Source: Pontibacter liquoris
Lineage (GTDB): Bacteria > Bacteroidota > Bacteroidia > Cytophagales > Hymenobacteraceae
Length of the DNA: 64,000 nt
NCBI RefSeq assembly: GCF_022758235.1
Contig: NZ_JALEBG010000002.1
Span: forward strand, 822,886 to 886,885
Direction of reading: 5' to 3'
The notes beneath the pieces are model-generated. The model saw only the letters and a program-made list of their open reading frames with translations. It was not told the origin of the DNA and searched no databases. The number at the start of each line of letters is the position of its first letter. Position 1 is the first letter of the stretch. Shown piece after piece: positions 51,348 to 62,120 of this stretch. A program made the position numbers and the translations under genes.

Positions 51348-54300
51348 ATGTATATGAAAAGAATAATACTAATGCTGCTTGCTGTCGCCTCGGTGAATTC
51401 TGTAACGATGGCGCAGCGGGAAAACGATCAGCGCACCCTCACGACTAAAATTGCCGACCTGCTGGCGCAAATGCCGGCAAAAGATAGCCTGCAGCTTACC
51501 GCAAACATGAGCGAAATTGCCGGTACCGGAAAAGAAGGACTTATAGAAATGGCCTCAATGCTGGCTCCTCCCGGCAAGGGAGATAATACCAGGTTAGAAT
51601 ATGCGATGGGCGGCTTCTCTTATTATGTGTCACAGCCCGGCAGAGAAGAATGGAGGCAGATGAGCGTAGATGCATACTGTCAGGCGCTGCAAAAAGCTGA
51701 TCAGGAGGAGAACAAAGCCTTTTTTATCAGGCAGCTCCAGATGATAGGCAAAGATGATGCGGTTCCTTGTTTGAAAGGTTACTTAGGCGATGAGCGCCTG
51801 TGTGCCCCGGCTGCCAAAGCTTTAATTAATATTCATACTTCCGGTGCCAGCGAGGCGCTGCTGCAAGCTTTACAAAATGCGCAGGGTGAGTGTCGCCTGT
51901 CGCTTGTCGAGGCAGTAGGTGATGCGCAATATGCGAAAGCTGTGGCTGTTCTTACGCCTTTAGCGACCAACCCGGATAGCAAGCTCAGAAAGCTGGCACT
52001 CTATGCCCTGGCCAACATTGCCGATCCTGCCTCTGAAGCTGTGCTGGCGCAGGCAGCGCAACAGGGTAATTATACTTTTGGTAATGACAACGCCACCTCC
52101 GCTTATTTGCTTTATGCACAGCGCCTGGCCGAAAGCGGAAGACAGCAGCAGGCAGCAAAAATAGCGCAATCACTGCTGAATAGCACCAGACAGGAGCTGC
52201 AGGTGCACACCCGCACAGCCGCACTGGAACTGATGACAGATATACAAGGCGAAAAGAGCGTAGCGTTGTTGGTAAATGCAGCAGCGGACAAAAACCCGGA
52301 ATACCGTGCTGCCGCGCTCAAATTCGCCGCCGACTACATCACGCCTGCCACCACCGCTATGTGGGTGAAGAAAGCAAAGAGAGCGGATCCCAAAGTAGAA
52401 GCTGAAATCATCACTATGTTGGGCAGAAACGATGCTAAAGCTGCCATGCCTGCCGTGCTGAAGGCACTCAGAAGTAGGCACGATCAGGTGAAACTGGCCG
52501 CCATAGGCGCTACAGGCAGCATGGGCAATGAGGAGGCGCTGCCAAAACTACTCAAGGCCATGAAGAAAGGCAATAAGGAAGAAATTGACGCTGTGAAAGA
52601 GGCCCTGTTTATCATGGAAGCAAAAAATCTGACTGATGCAGTAGCCGATGCTTTGCCTAAAATGCCTGCCGAGGCCCAGGCAGCCGCACTCGCGGTTTTA
52701 GGCAACCGCGCTGCCAGCGAAAAAATAAATGAGGTGTTCTCCTATGTAAAAGACGAAAATGCTGCTGTGCGTATGGCCGCTTTAACTGCGCTGGAGCAAA
52801 TGGCAACAAAAGAGAACCTGCCGCGGCTCTTTTCTTTGCTGCAGGAAACAGCGCGGCCTGAAGAAGTAAGCGCAGTGCAGGAGGCCATTGTTGCAGCCGT
52901 TCGCGGTTATGATGACAAGGCACAGCAGGCAAACCTGATACTGGAGCAAATGGCGCAGGCTCCGGCTGAGAAGAAGCCCCTATACTTTAACATACTAGCC
53001 AATATTGGCGGTGAAAAAGCCCTGGATGCTGTTGCAGCAGCCTTTAATGCCGGCGATGCCGCCACAAAGCAGGCCGCAGTTGCTGCCTTGGCTGTGTGGT
53101 CTGATGTGAGTGCGGCCGGCGAGCTGTACCGCATCAGCCAGGCAACTTCCAATGAAGCCTACCTGGATGCAGCGCTGAAAGGATATATCCGCATAATCAG
53201 TCTTTCTAAGTCTCCTGCCGAACAAAAGCTGCTGAAACTGCGGGATGCCATGGCATTAGCCAAAACACCTGAACAGCAGCAACTGATCCTGAAAGAAGTA
53301 GCGGGATTACATACTTTCCCTGCCCTGGTATTCGCCGGCAGGTACCTCGATGATCCTAAACTGCAACAGGAGGCTGCCCATGCCGTGATGAACATCGCGC
53401 TGTCTGACGAAAACTATACAGGTAATATCGTACGGGATTTGCTCAATAAAACCGCTCAGGTGCTTGAGGGGCCTGACAGCGAGTACCAGATCAAAGCGAT
53501 ACAGAAGTTTTTGGCAGAAATGCCACAGGGCGAAGGTTTCGTGGCGCTGTTTAACGGCAAAGACCTGACCGGCTGGAAAGGCTTGGTGGCTGACCCGATT
53601 GAGCGGGCCAAAATGGATAAGGGAACCCTGGCTCAGAAGCAGAAAGCTGCGGATGAGCAAATGCGCAAAGACTGGAAAGTAGAAAATAGCGAGATTACAT
53701 TTGTAGGGCACGGGTTCGATAACCTCACGACAGCAAAGAAATATGGCGACGTTGAGATGTTCGTGGATTGGAAAATATATGACGACGGCAACAAAAACGG
53801 CGATGCCGGCATTTACCTGCGGGGCACGCCCCAGGTTCAGATGTGGGATACTTCCCGGGTAAAGGATGGGGCACAAGTAGGCTCCGGCGGGCTGTACAAC
53901 AACCAGGTTAATCCAAGTAAACCGCTCAAAGTAGCTGATAACCCGCTGGGTGAGTGGAACAACTTCCATATTATCATGAAAGGGGATCGCGTGACAGTGT
54001 ACCTTAACGGGGAGCTCGTAACGGACAATGTCATCCTGGAAAATTACTGGGACAAGGGCATGCCCATATTTCCGGAGGAGCAGATAGAACTGCAGGCGCA
54101 TGGCTCCCGCGTAGGTTACCGTGACATCTACATCCGCGAACTTCCCCGTCCGGAGCCGTTTGAGTTAAGCGCCGCCGAAAAGAAAGAAGGCTTTAGGGTG
54201 TTGTTTGATGGCACCAACATGCACCAATGGCAGGGTAACACCACCGATTATGTGATTGAAGATGGTGAACTGGTAGTGCATGAGCCAAAATTTGGCAACG

Positions 54301-54773
54301 GCGGCAATCTGTATACCAAAGAGGAGTACGGAGACTTTGTATTCCGCTTCGAGTTCAAACTAACACCTGGCGCCAACAACGGCTTGGGCATACGCACTCC
54401 TTTAGAAGGCGATGCTGCCTACGAGGGGATGGAAGTGCAGATTTTAGATAATGACGCTGATATTTACAAGACCCTGCACGAGTACCAGTATCATGGCTCT
54501 GTGTACGGCGTTATGCCGGCTAAGCGCGGCTATCTGAAGCCTGTTGGGGAGTGGAACTACGAGGAAGTGATTGTGAAAGGCCCGAAGATAAAGGTGATAC
54601 TGAACGGCACCACCATTCTGGACGGCGACATTTCCGATGCTCGTAAGAACGGCACCTTGGACGGAAAGGATCACCCGGGGCTGAAGCGTGATGAAGGATA
54701 CCTTGGATTCCTGGGACATGGCTCCACGGTATGGTTCCGGAACATCCGGGTAAAGGATCTAAGTAAAAAGTAA
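51348..54773 (+). CDS. HEAT-repeat protein with two DUF1080 (3-keto-glycoside hydrolase-like) domains
   Basis: The start is taken at ATG 51348 (or 51354), which exposes a signal peptide (MKRIILMLLAVASVNSVTMAQ). The longer frame from 51219 overlaps the upstream gene and is rejected. The protein has about 1141 residues. A long HEAT-repeat region (about 30-720; repeats like LRKLALYALANIADPASEAV) is followed by two DUF1080 concanavalin-like domains, about 728-940 (GFVALFNGKDLTGWKG) and about 950-1140 (GFRVLFDGTNMHQWQG). DUF1080 (PF06439) includes 3-keto-disaccharide hydrolases. Two copies fused to HEAT repeats is a large, uncommon layout. It probably hydrolyses the product of the neighbouring oxidoreductase. 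Confidence 0.92.
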   Translation: MYMKRIILMLLAVASVNSVTMAQRENDQRTLTTKIADLLAQMPAKDSLQLTANMSEIAGTGKEGLIEMASMLAPPGKGDNTRLEYAMGGFSYYVSQPGREEWRQMSVDAYCQALQKADQEENKAFFIRQLQMIGKDDAVPCLKGYLGDERLCAPAAKALINIHTSGASEALLQALQNAQGECRLSLVEAVGDAQYAKAVAVLTPLATNPDSKLRKLALYALANIADPASEAVLAQAAQQGNYTFGNDNATSAYLLYAQRLAESGRQQQAAKIAQSLLNSTRQELQVHTRTAALELMTDIQGEKSVALLVNAAADKNPEYRAAALKFAADYITPATTAMWVKKAKRADPKVEAEIITMLGRNDAKAAMPAVLKALRSRHDQVKLAAIGATGSMGNEEALPKLLKAMKKGNKEEIDAVKEALFIMEAKNLTDAVADALPKMPAEAQAAALAVLGNRAASEKINEVFSYVKDENAAVRMAALTALEQMATKENLPRLFSLLQETARPEEVSAVQEAIVAAVRGYDDKAQQANLILEQMAQAPAEKKPLYFNILANIGGEKALDAVAAAFNAGDAATKQAAVAALAVWSDVSAAGELYRISQATSNEAYLDAALKGYIRIISLSKSPAEQKLLKLRDAMALAKTPEQQQLILKEVAGLHTFPALVFAGRYLDDPKLQQEAAHAVMNIALSDENYTGNIVRDLLNKTAQVLEGPDSEYQIKAIQKFLAEMPQGEGFVALFNGKDLTGWKGLVADPIERAKMDKGTLAQKQKAADEQMRKDWKVENSEITFVGHGFDNLTTAKKYGDVEMFVDWKIYDDGNKNGDAGIYLRGTPQVQMWDTSRVKDGAQVGSGGLYNNQVNPSKPLKVADNPLGEWNNFHIIMKGDRVTVYLNGELVTDNVILENYWDKGMPIFPEEQIELQAHGSRVGYRDIYIRELPRPEPFELSAAEKKEGFRVLFDGTNMHQWQGNTTDYVIEDGELVVHEPKFGNGGNLYTKEEYGDFVFRFEFKLTPGANNGLGIRTPLEGDAAYEGMEVQILDNDADIYKTLHEYQYHGSVYGVMPAKRGYLKPVGEWNYEEVIVKGPKIKVILNGTTILDGDISDARKNGTLDGKDHPGLKRDEGYLGFLGHGSTVWFRNIRVKDLSKK

Positions 54774-54807
54774 ACAGAAAGAAGTGGGGAGAAATCTGGT
54801 TTTACTG

Positions 54808-54850
54808 AAAGCTGAAGATGGGGCAATAATGCTTTCCCATCTTCAGCTTT
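54808..54850 (+). terminator. Terminator after the Gfo/DUF1080 operon
   Basis: AAAGCTGAAGATGGG and CCCATCTTCAGCTTT form 15 perfect pairs, followed shortly by CTTTTTAATG. Confidence 0.85.
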
Positions 54851-55026
54851 ATAACTTTTTAATGTTTTGAGATTAGCTTGTGGTAAGCAGGTCCGGCGAC
54901 AGCAAAATATAAGTAGAAGAAAGAAGAACAACTGTATCTTTACCAGGCTGCCTGGGCTATGCGGAAGGAAAAATATAGCTAAACCTTGAGGCTGGTGGCA
55001 CGTTCAGAAATCGTCGCCTGCTACTT

Positions 55027-57309
55027 ATGAGAACAAACGCATCTTATACTTTACTTTTTATATTGCTGGGAATACCGCAGTTGTTGCTGGCGCAGATCAC
55101 GGTGCAGGGTCGGGTGCGGGATGCCCGCAGCCTGCGTCCACTGGAAGGTGCTGCCGTAACCGCCAACACAGGCCCGCAGGCACTCACCGCCGCCGACGGA
55201 AGCTACCACCTCACGGTGCCCGACACAACCGCTTTCCTGCTGATCACCTACCTGGGCTTTGCCCCCGATACGCTCACCGACCTGCAGCAACCCGGCGTGC
55301 GGCAAACGTTGCTGCAACCCACCGTAGCGGTGCTGCAGGAAGTGCAGGTGCAGGGCTACGAAACCAACCGGCCCCTGCTGCAAACAGCCGGCGCCATCAG
55401 CGTGATCGATAGCGAGGTGCTCAACCGCTTTGATGAAAGTTCTCTGGTACGGGCCGTGAACACTGTGCCGGGCGTACGCATGGACGAGCGCGCGCCGGCC
55501 AGCTACCGCCTTTCCATTAGGGGCAGCACGCTCCGCTCGCCTTACGGCATCCGCAATATCAAGCTATATTTTAATGGCATCCCGCTTACAGAGGCAAACG
55601 GCACCACGGCGCTCAACCTGCTGGACCCCGCCAACATCGGCCACATCGAGATACTGAAAGGGCCCACCGCCAGTATTTATGGGGCCGGCACCGGCGGCAC
55701 TATTCTACTGGAACCGATGCGGCTGAACCAGGGCCAGCAGTTAGAGGTAAATGCCACGACCGGCTCGTACGGCTACCGCCATTACGGGGCATCTTATAGT
55801 GCCGGTTCCGAAAAAGGCAACCTGCTGGTGCAGTACACGCGGCAGCAGTACGACGGCTACCGCGAGCAGTCGGCCGTGGACCGTAAGGTGCTGCTGCTCT
55901 CATCGGAGTTTTATACTTCTGCTAAGCGCACCATTGCCGCCAATATCATTTACTCCGACCTGTACTACGAATTGCCCGGCGGGCTGACCCGGGAGCAGTA
56001 TGCGCAGAACCCACGCCAGGCCCGGAGCGGTATGTTTGGCAGCGTGGCGCAGAACGCGTCTATCACCCAGGATGGCCTTAACATCGGGCTGAAGCAGACC
56101 TATACGTTTAACAGCAACTGGCGCAACACTACGGCCATCTATGGCTTGCACCGCTTTAAAGACAATCCCTTCAACACCGATTATGAGCGCAATACCGATC
56201 AGGAAATGGGCGGGCGCACCAGCTTTGTACACAACAGCCGTGTGGGCAGCCTGCCTGTTACCTATACTTTCGGAGGTGAGTTTCAGCGAGGTTTCCAGAC
56301 GGCCCGGACTTACGACAACAAAGGCGGCACGCCCGACAGCCTTCGCACCGACGATGAGGTGGTCTCCAAAGCGGGCTTTTTATTTGCACAAGCCGAGGTT
56401 GAGCTCCCGGCCGGCATCATTGCCACCGCGGCCCTCAGCCTGAACGATGCCCAGTATCAGATCACGCGCCTGCGACAGGCACTTACCGGCAACGGTTACC
56501 AGTATACCCGTAATTTTAACGCGGTGCTCTCGCCGCGCCTGGCCCTGCTCAAGCCACTTACCAACCAGGTTTCGGTGCATGCCAGCATCAGTTCCGGGTT
56601 CTCACCGCCGACCGAAGAAGAAATTCTCCCGTCCGACGGCAGTTTTAACACGGGTCTGGAGGCCGAGAAAGGAACAAACTATGAAGCCGGCATCCGGGGC
56701 TTTGCCGGCCATGGCAAACTGAACTTTGATGTGGTGGGTTTTTATTTCCGGTTGAAGGAAACCATTGTGAGCCGGCAGGACCTGTCCGGCGTGGCCATTT
56801 TCCGGAACGTGGGCTCTACCCGGCAAGCCGGCCTGGAGACCAGCATCAGTTATGCTTTGGTAAACGATCCGGCACTGCCGCTCAGCCTGCTCAAAGTATG
56901 GGGCAGCTATACCTACAGCCACTTCCGTTTCCAGGATTATCAGAAAGACGCCACCGATCTATCCGGAAACCAGCTGACGGGCGTGGCGCCGAACACGGCT
57001 ACCCTGGCGCTGGATGCTGCTGCCAAGAACGGGCTATACCTGAACGTAACCGGCAATTATGTAGATGAGATTCCGCTGAACGATGAGAACACCGTCTTTG
57101 CCGCCAGCTATGTGGTGGTAGGTGCCCGCGCCGGCTGGCGAAAGCAACTTGCCAAGCAGCTGGCACTGGAAATGTTTGTGGGCGGCGATAACCTGACAGA
57201 CCAGCAGTATAGCCTGGGCAACGACCTGAATGCCTTCGGCGGCCGTTTTTATCAACCCGCACCCGACCGCACCTGGTATGGCGGCCTCTCGTTGAAGTAT
57301 AAACTCTAA
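55027..57309 (+). CDS. TonB-dependent outer-membrane receptor (siderophore type)
   Basis: The 760-residue protein has a signal peptide (about 1-22), a carboxypeptidase-like domain (about 25-100; GRVRDARSLRPLEGAAVTA), a plug (about 115-230; IDSEVLNRFDESSLVRAVNTVPGV, SIRGSTLRSPYGIRNIKLYFNGIPL) and a 22-strand-type barrel that ends LSLKYKL. Unlike the SusC protein at 4-7 kb, it lacks a SusD partner and has the length and plug of the FecA/siderophore group. The metal or ligand is not known. TATCTTTA at 54935-54942 is a possible -7 box. Confidence 0.93.
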   Translation: MRTNASYTLLFILLGIPQLLLAQITVQGRVRDARSLRPLEGAAVTANTGPQALTAADGSYHLTVPDTTAFLLITYLGFAPDTLTDLQQPGVRQTLLQPTVAVLQEVQVQGYETNRPLLQTAGAISVIDSEVLNRFDESSLVRAVNTVPGVRMDERAPASYRLSIRGSTLRSPYGIRNIKLYFNGIPLTEANGTTALNLLDPANIGHIEILKGPTASIYGAGTGGTILLEPMRLNQGQQLEVNATTGSYGYRHYGASYSAGSEKGNLLVQYTRQQYDGYREQSAVDRKVLLLSSEFYTSAKRTIAANIIYSDLYYELPGGLTREQYAQNPRQARSGMFGSVAQNASITQDGLNIGLKQTYTFNSNWRNTTAIYGLHRFKDNPFNTDYERNTDQEMGGRTSFVHNSRVGSLPVTYTFGGEFQRGFQTARTYDNKGGTPDSLRTDDEVVSKAGFLFAQAEVELPAGIIATAALSLNDAQYQITRLRQALTGNGYQYTRNFNAVLSPRLALLKPLTNQVSVHASISSGFSPPTEEEILPSDGSFNTGLEAEKGTNYEAGIRGFAGHGKLNFDVVGFYFRLKETIVSRQDLSGVAIFRNVGSTRQAGLETSISYALVNDPALPLSLLKVWGSYTYSHFRFQDYQKDATDLSGNQLTGVAPNTATLALDAAAKNGLYLNVTGNYVDEIPLNDENTVFAASYVVVGARAGWRKQLAKQLALEMFVGGDNLTDQQYSLGNDLNAFGGRFYQPAPDRTWYGGLSLKYKL

Positions 57310-57321
57310 GTATAATTAGAG

Positions 57322-57933
57322 CTAACGGCTCAGGTCCGAAACAGGCGGGAACTGTGCCATGATGTTGGCTACTACCTGGTTTATTTTGGTTTCTTCTAGC
57401 TGAGTGGGATTTAAGTTGACCGATGCCCAGCCGCGCCACACCAGTTCGTTGGTGTTCGCATCGATCAGGTCGATTACCAGGGTGCCCGGGCTATACTTGC
57501 TGATAGGGCTGGCGTTTGTAAAAGCAGAAAAGTTGTAGCGGTAGCGGTAGCCGTACCAATAGCTATAGCCATAGCCAAAACCGGGACCCACCTCATCGCC
57601 GATAGCAGCTGGCGCTAGTTTAGGATCCACAGCAATATCATAGGCAACTAAAAGGCCGGGGTTTTCCAGGGCAGGCGTAATGCCTTCTTTTACCAGCTCG
57701 CTGGCGATGGCTTCTTTCACGCGCTCGTTTACTAGCGGACTGAAGCCTGGGCCGCGGCCACCAAGCGGTGACGGCACTTCGGCCTGGTACCAGGCAAAGG
57801 TCTGGTAATGCTGAAACTGGATGGAACGGTCGTAGTTGCTCTGCACATCAGGCAGACGGGTGCAACTGCCAAAAAGCAGCAGCGGCAACAGTAACGTAAG
57901 GAAAGCGGGTATGCGGAAAGGAAAGGAGGCCAT
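57322..57933 (-). CDS. DUF4136 lipoprotein
   Basis: The 203-residue protein has a lipoprotein signal (LLLPLLLFGSC, Cys24) and the DUF4136 pattern: SIQFQHYQTFAWY near the start, an aromatic glycine-rich middle (GFGYGYSYWYGYRYRY), and GTLVIDLIDANTNELVWRGWAS near the end. The function of the family is unknown. It is convergent with the TonB receptor, with 12 bases between the stop codons. Confidence 0.9.
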   Translation of the reverse strand: MASFPFRIPAFLTLLLPLLLFGSCTRLPDVQSNYDRSIQFQHYQTFAWYQAEVPSPLGGRGPGFSPLVNERVKEAIASELVKEGITPALENPGLLVAYDIAVDPKLAPAAIGDEVGPGFGYGYSYWYGYRYRYNFSAFTNASPISKYSPGTLVIDLIDANTNELVWRGWASVNLNPTQLEETKINQVVANIMAQFPPVSDLSR

Positions 57934-58010
57934 AGTGCGCTGTTGTGGTTATACCGTTTAGCCTCCTATACGGTATAATACCCGGCAAAGGGTAAAGGCA
58001 GCGCGGGAGC

Positions 58011-58340
58011 TTATTTTTTGCGGCGGCTTTTATTTGCCTCGTTCACCAGCTCCTTGTTCACCCAGGCGCTAAGTTCTTCTGACATGCTTTTGGTGTAAGC
58101 CACCTCGTTTAAGATCGTTACGGCCTTTTTTGCGCTGCTCGCATAAACTGGCTGGGCCAGGGTAGCTTTAGCATTGTTGGTTTCACCTAAGGCCAGTTGT
58201 TCGGCATATGCTGCAGTAGCAACATCCTGGTTTGATAAATGTAGCGCGATGCTGTTGAAGGAAGCAACCTGTGCAGTTGCAGTGGTAGTTGAAAAAGCAA
58301 ATCCGGTTACCGTTACAGCAAACACTAATAATTTTTTCAT
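58011..58340 (-). CDS. Small exported protein of unknown function
   Basis: The ATG at 58340 (MKKLLVFAVTVTGFAFSTTTATAQ) gives 109 residues with a clean signal peptide. The frame extends to 58460, but that part is not signal-like and is rejected. The mature part is helical with a basic tail (EANKSRRKK). The family is not recognised. Upstream, at about 58396-58412 on the minus strand, ACTTGTATATATAAAATAAC resembles half of the MarR-type palindrome at 35667. Confidence 0.7.
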   Translation of the reverse strand: MKKLLVFAVTVTGFAFSTTTATAQVASFNSIALHLSNQDVATAAYAEQLALGETNNAKATLAQPVYASSAKKAVTILNEVAYTKSMSEELSAWVNKELVNEANKSRRKK

Positions 58341-58855
58341 ATTCCTTATGAGATTAGACCAATCCTTTTGTTTGGTGGACGCAAAGATATAGGTTATTTT
58401 ATATATACAAGTTGGTATATTTAAAATAATTCTTGTGTTTACGCTACGTTGCTCAAGCATAATAGGACATAATCTATACTTCTCTTGTTTTAAATGAATT
58501 TAAAAAGTAAAGTATAGGATAAAGGCTATGTGAAAAAAGTTTCAAAATTTTTAAATTATTTTTTAGAAAGAGTAAATTGGAGTATGCCCGAGTGCCCGGG
58601 CAAGTACAAATTACCAGAATGCAACGTTCGTTTCTTTGCACTGGTAGCCTGCGCATGCGGTTAGTGCCTGAGTATGATGTAGGTAGCTGTACTGAGCTTG
58701 CTTTCGGGTGTGTGGTATTTAGTAGCGGCGGCGTTTTGGTTTACCCATACACTGTAGGCGTGCGCCTGATAGTACTTGTAACGGATTTGCCCTGCGATTT
58801 TATAGTGTAACGCTAAAGTATAAACTGCCGGCAACTAAACGGGGAGGCAGCAAAA
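58341..58855. other. Spacer without a recognised gene
   Basis: The part near 58400-58560 is AT-rich and probably holds the promoter of the small exported protein. From 58570 to 58810 a 77-codon frame is open on the plus strand, but it has no signal, domain or codon pattern that supports it. Nothing else was recognised. Confidence 0.5.
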
Positions 58856-58895
58856 ACAAAAACGCCTGGCTCATTGCTGAACCAGGCGTTTTATA
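58856..58895 (-). terminator. Terminator after gcvP
   Basis: AACGCCTGG and CCAGGCGTT pair and TTTTGTTT follows on the minus strand, 20 bases past the gcvP stop. Confidence 0.88.
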
Positions 58896-58912
58896 AGTAT
58901 AGGAAGTATGAC

Positions 58913-61831
58913 TTAGCCGATGGCGGTCATTTCCTGGTTTTGCTCGTTGTAAGCTTCGATCGGAGCGCAGGAGCACACCAGGTTACGGTCGCCGTAGGCG
59001 CTGTCGATGCGGCTAACCGTTGGCCATACTTTGTTGTCGCGCAGGTAGGCCATCGGGAATACAGCCTTCTCACGGGAGTAAGGGCGTTCCCAGTTTTCTA
59101 CCAGCACCACTTTCTGGGTGTGCGGCGCGTTCTTGAGCACATTGTTTTTCTGGTCTGCTTTGCCGGATTCGATCTCGCGGATCTCCTCGCGGATCGAGAT
59201 CATCACGTCGCAGAAGCGGTCCAGTTCTTCCTGTGCTTCGGATTCGGTTGGCTCCACCATCAGCGTGCCCGCTACCGGAAACGATACGGTTGGCGCATGG
59301 AAACCGTAGTCCATCAGGCGCTTGGCGATATCTTCTACCTCCACGCCATACTTCTTGAACTCACGGCAATCCAGGATCATCTCGTGCGCACAGCGGCCGT
59401 TAGTACCCACGTACAGTACCGGGTAATGCTGCTCCAGGCGTGCTTTGATGTAGTTGGCATTCAGGATCGCTACTTTCGTCGCTTCTGTCAGGCCTTCGCC
59501 GCCCATCATGGCAATGTACGCATATGAAATCGGCAGGATAGAGGCAGAACCCCAGGGCGCAGCTGATACAGCATGGATCGCTTCCTTGCGGCCCAAATCT
59601 ACCACCGCGTGACCAGGCAGGAACGGCGCCAGGTCTTTCACTACGCCGATCGGGCCCATGCCAGGGCCACCGCCACCGTGCGGTATGCAGAAGGTCTTGT
59701 GTAAATTAAGGTGACACACGTCAGCACCGATGTGGGCCGGTGAGGTCAGGCCTACCTGCGCGTTCATGTTGGCGCCGTCCATGTACACCCGGCCACCGTT
59801 GTCGTGGATGGCCTGGCAGATCTCGATGATCGACTCCTCGTACACGCCGTGCGTGGAAGGATACGTTACCATCAGGCAGGACAGCTCATTTTTATATTGC
59901 TCTGCTTTGGCACGCAGGTCCGCCACATCAATGTTGCCTTTCTCATCGCACTTCACAATCACCACTTTCATGCCAGCCATTACCGCCGAAGCCGGGTTGG
60001 TGCCGTGGGCAGAAGAAGGGATCAGGGCAATGTTACGGTGCTGGTCGCCGCGCGATTCGTGGTAAGCGCGGATCACCATCAGGCCGGCATACTCGCCCTG
60101 GGCACCGGAGTTGGGCTGCAATGACACCGCATCGAAACGGGTAATCTCGCACAGCCAGGCCTCCAGGTCCGTAAAGATCTGCTTGTAGCCTTCTGTCTGG
60201 TCGGCAGGGGCAAAGGGGTGCAGCTGGCCAATTTCCGGCCATGTTACCGGGATCATCTCGGCCGTCGCGTTCAGCTTCATGGTGCAGGAGCCCAGTGGAA
60301 TCATGGAGTGCGTCAGGGAAATATCCTTGTTCTCCAGGTGCTTCATGTAGCGCAGGATCTCGTGCTCGGAGTGGTGCTTGTTGAATACCTCGTGCGTGAG
60401 GTAATCGCTCTTACGGATCAGGCTGTCAGACCAGGTGATCTCCGTATCTTCCGGAAGCTCGTCTATTGTCAGTACATCAGCAGATCTGCCGGCTACTTTC
60501 GCAAACACGGCAAGTATGGCTTTCACATCTTCCAGGTCGGTGTTCTCATTCAGAGAGATGTTGATGGTGTTATCAGCTGCGTACAGGAAGTTGATGCCGG
60601 CTGCTTCAGCCTCTGTGCGGATAGCAGTTTTCAGCTCAGCGCTCTCCACGGCCACTTTCAGCGTATCGAAGTATTGCGCGTTGAGCTGCTCGAAGCCCAG
60701 TGCTTTCAGGCCTTTTTCCAGTTGCTGCGCCAGTGCGTGCGTATTCAGGCCAATATACTTGAGGCGACGCGGACCGTGGTACACGGCATACATACCGGCG
60801 ATAACAGCCAGCAGTACCTGCGCTGTACAGATGTTGGACGTTGCTTTTTCGCGGCGGATGTGCTGCTCGCGTGTCTGCAGGGCCATGCGGTAGGCTTTGT
60901 TACCTTCGGCATCCACCGAAAGGCCAATGATACGGCCTGGCAAAATGCGCTTGAAAGCATCCTTTGTAGCAAAGTAACCCGCGTGCGGGCCACCAAAGCC
61001 CATGGGCACCCCAAAACGCTGCGTGGTACCGATGGCTGCGTCGGCACCCATTTCACCCGGAGGTGTCAGCAAGGTCAGGGAAAGTATGTCAGCGGCAACG
61101 GCTACCAGCATGTCCTGCTCGTGGGCCTTTGCGATAAAATCAGTATAGTCGTAAACGGCACCATCGGCAGCCGGGTATTGCACCAGCGCGCCAAACAGGG
61201 TCTCGTCCTGCAGGTTTGCCTCGCGGTGGTCGCCGATCACCAGCTCAATGCCAAGCGGGGTGGCACGCGAAAGCAGCACGTCGATGGTCTGCGGCAGCAC
61301 CTGCTCCGATACGAAAAAGCGGTTGGCATTTTTGCGGGAGCCTTTGCGCTGCGCATGGAACATGTTCATGGCCTCGGCCGCGGCCGTACCTTCGTCCAGC
61401 AGCGATGCGTTGGCAATTTCCATACCGGTCAGATCCATCACCATAGTTTGGTAATTGATCAGGGCTTCCAGTCGGCCCTGGGCGATCTCGGCCTGGTAAG
61501 GTGTGTAGGCGGTATACCAGCCCGGGTTCTCCATAATGTTACGAAGTATAACCGGGGGCATGATGGTATCGTTGTAGCCAAGGCCGATGTAGGACTTGTA
61601 TACTTTATTCTTTTTGGCGATCTGCGCGAATTTCTTCAGGAAGTCTCTTTCCGAAAGTGCCTTGGGCAGGTTCAGGGGCTTCTTCAGTCTAATGGCGGCC
61701 GGTACGGTCTCCTCAATCAGTTGGTCCAGTGAGTTTACCCCAATGGTTTTAAGCATGTCCTGCATCTGCTCTTTGTCGGGGCCGTTGTGACGCTCCTTAA
61801 AAACATCCGCAGGTTTGGTTTTAAGTATCAT
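58913..61831 (-). CDS. gcvP: Glycine dehydrogenase (decarboxylating), P protein of the glycine cleavage system
   Basis: The 972-residue single-chain P protein has both halves: the N-terminal inactive half (about 10-440; [48 protein letters not shown]) and the catalytic C-terminal half with the PLP lysine in [21 protein letters not shown]. It decarboxylates glycine and passes the aminomethyl group to lipoyl-GcvH. GcvT and GcvH are not adjacent. A TACTTTTG box on the minus strand (61919-61912) lies about 80 bases upstream. No glycine riboswitch was recognised in the 290-base leader. Confidence 0.98.
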   Translation of the reverse strand: MILKTKPADVFKERHNGPDKEQMQDMLKTIGVNSLDQLIEETVPAAIRLKKPLNLPKALSERDFLKKFAQIAKKNKVYKSYIGLGYNDTIMPPVILRNIMENPGWYTAYTPYQAEIAQGRLEALINYQTMVMDLTGMEIANASLLDEGTAAAEAMNMFHAQRKGSRKNANRFFVSEQVLPQTIDVLLSRATPLGIELVIGDHREANLQDETLFGALVQYPAADGAVYDYTDFIAKAHEQDMLVAVAADILSLTLLTPPGEMGADAAIGTTQRFGVPMGFGGPHAGYFATKDAFKRILPGRIIGLSVDAEGNKAYRMALQTREQHIRREKATSNICTAQVLLAVIAGMYAVYHGPRRLKYIGLNTHALAQQLEKGLKALGFEQLNAQYFDTLKVAVESAELKTAIRTEAEAAGINFLYAADNTINISLNENTDLEDVKAILAVFAKVAGRSADVLTIDELPEDTEITWSDSLIRKSDYLTHEVFNKHHSEHEILRYMKHLENKDISLTHSMIPLGSCTMKLNATAEMIPVTWPEIGQLHPFAPADQTEGYKQIFTDLEAWLCEITRFDAVSLQPNSGAQGEYAGLMVIRAYHESRGDQHRNIALIPSSAHGTNPASAVMAGMKVVIVKCDEKGNIDVADLRAKAEQYKNELSCLMVTYPSTHGVYEESIIEICQAIHDNGGRVYMDGANMNAQVGLTSPAHIGADVCHLNLHKTFCIPHGGGGPGMGPIGVVKDLAPFLPGHAVVDLGRKEAIHAVSAAPWGSASILPISYAYIAMMGGEGLTEATKVAILNANYIKARLEQHYPVLYVGTNGRCAHEMILDCREFKKYGVEVEDIAKRLMDYGFHAPTVSFPVAGTLMVEPTESEAQEELDRFCDVMISIREEIREIESGKADQKNNVLKNAPHTQKVVLVENWERPYSREKAVFPMAYLRDNKVWPTVSRIDSAYGDRNLVCSCAPIEAYNEQNQEMTAIG

Positions 61832-61911
61832 ATAGATGAAGTATTGATTGGGAATTTGGGTTTAATCGATCCTGGGAAGACAAGCCCGGGGCTCGCTTTC
61901 AGTAATTTCTA

Positions 61912-61919
61912 CAAAAGTA
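61912..61919 (-). promoter_or_regulatory. -7 box of the gcvP promoter
   Basis: TACTTTTG on the minus strand matches TAnnTTTG. No clear -33 TTTG is present at the usual spacing. It lies 81 bases upstream of the start codon. Confidence 0.5.
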
Positions 61920-62120
61920 ATAGTAATTGTTTATTATATTGAAGCATGAAAGCTAAATAGTTCTGCGTGTGGCGGGTGCCTCCAGACAAACGCATACAGC
62001 AGGTATACTATAAAAGGAGTAGCCGCCAGCCTATGTACTAAGGTAACGGTGAGAGGGACAAATCCTGTGCTCCTACTGGCAAACATAAATTAAGAAAGAA
62101 CAATTCAGAAACACGCACAG

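Noticed and set aside
58577..58810. A 77-codon frame between the small exported protein and gcvP
   Set aside because: There is no signal peptide, domain or good start context, and no neighbour logic.
60218..61732. A 504-codon open frame on the plus strand opposite gcvP
   Set aside because: It lies wholly inside gcvP on the other strand and has no domain or signal. High GC at third positions of gcvP keeps the antisense frame open.
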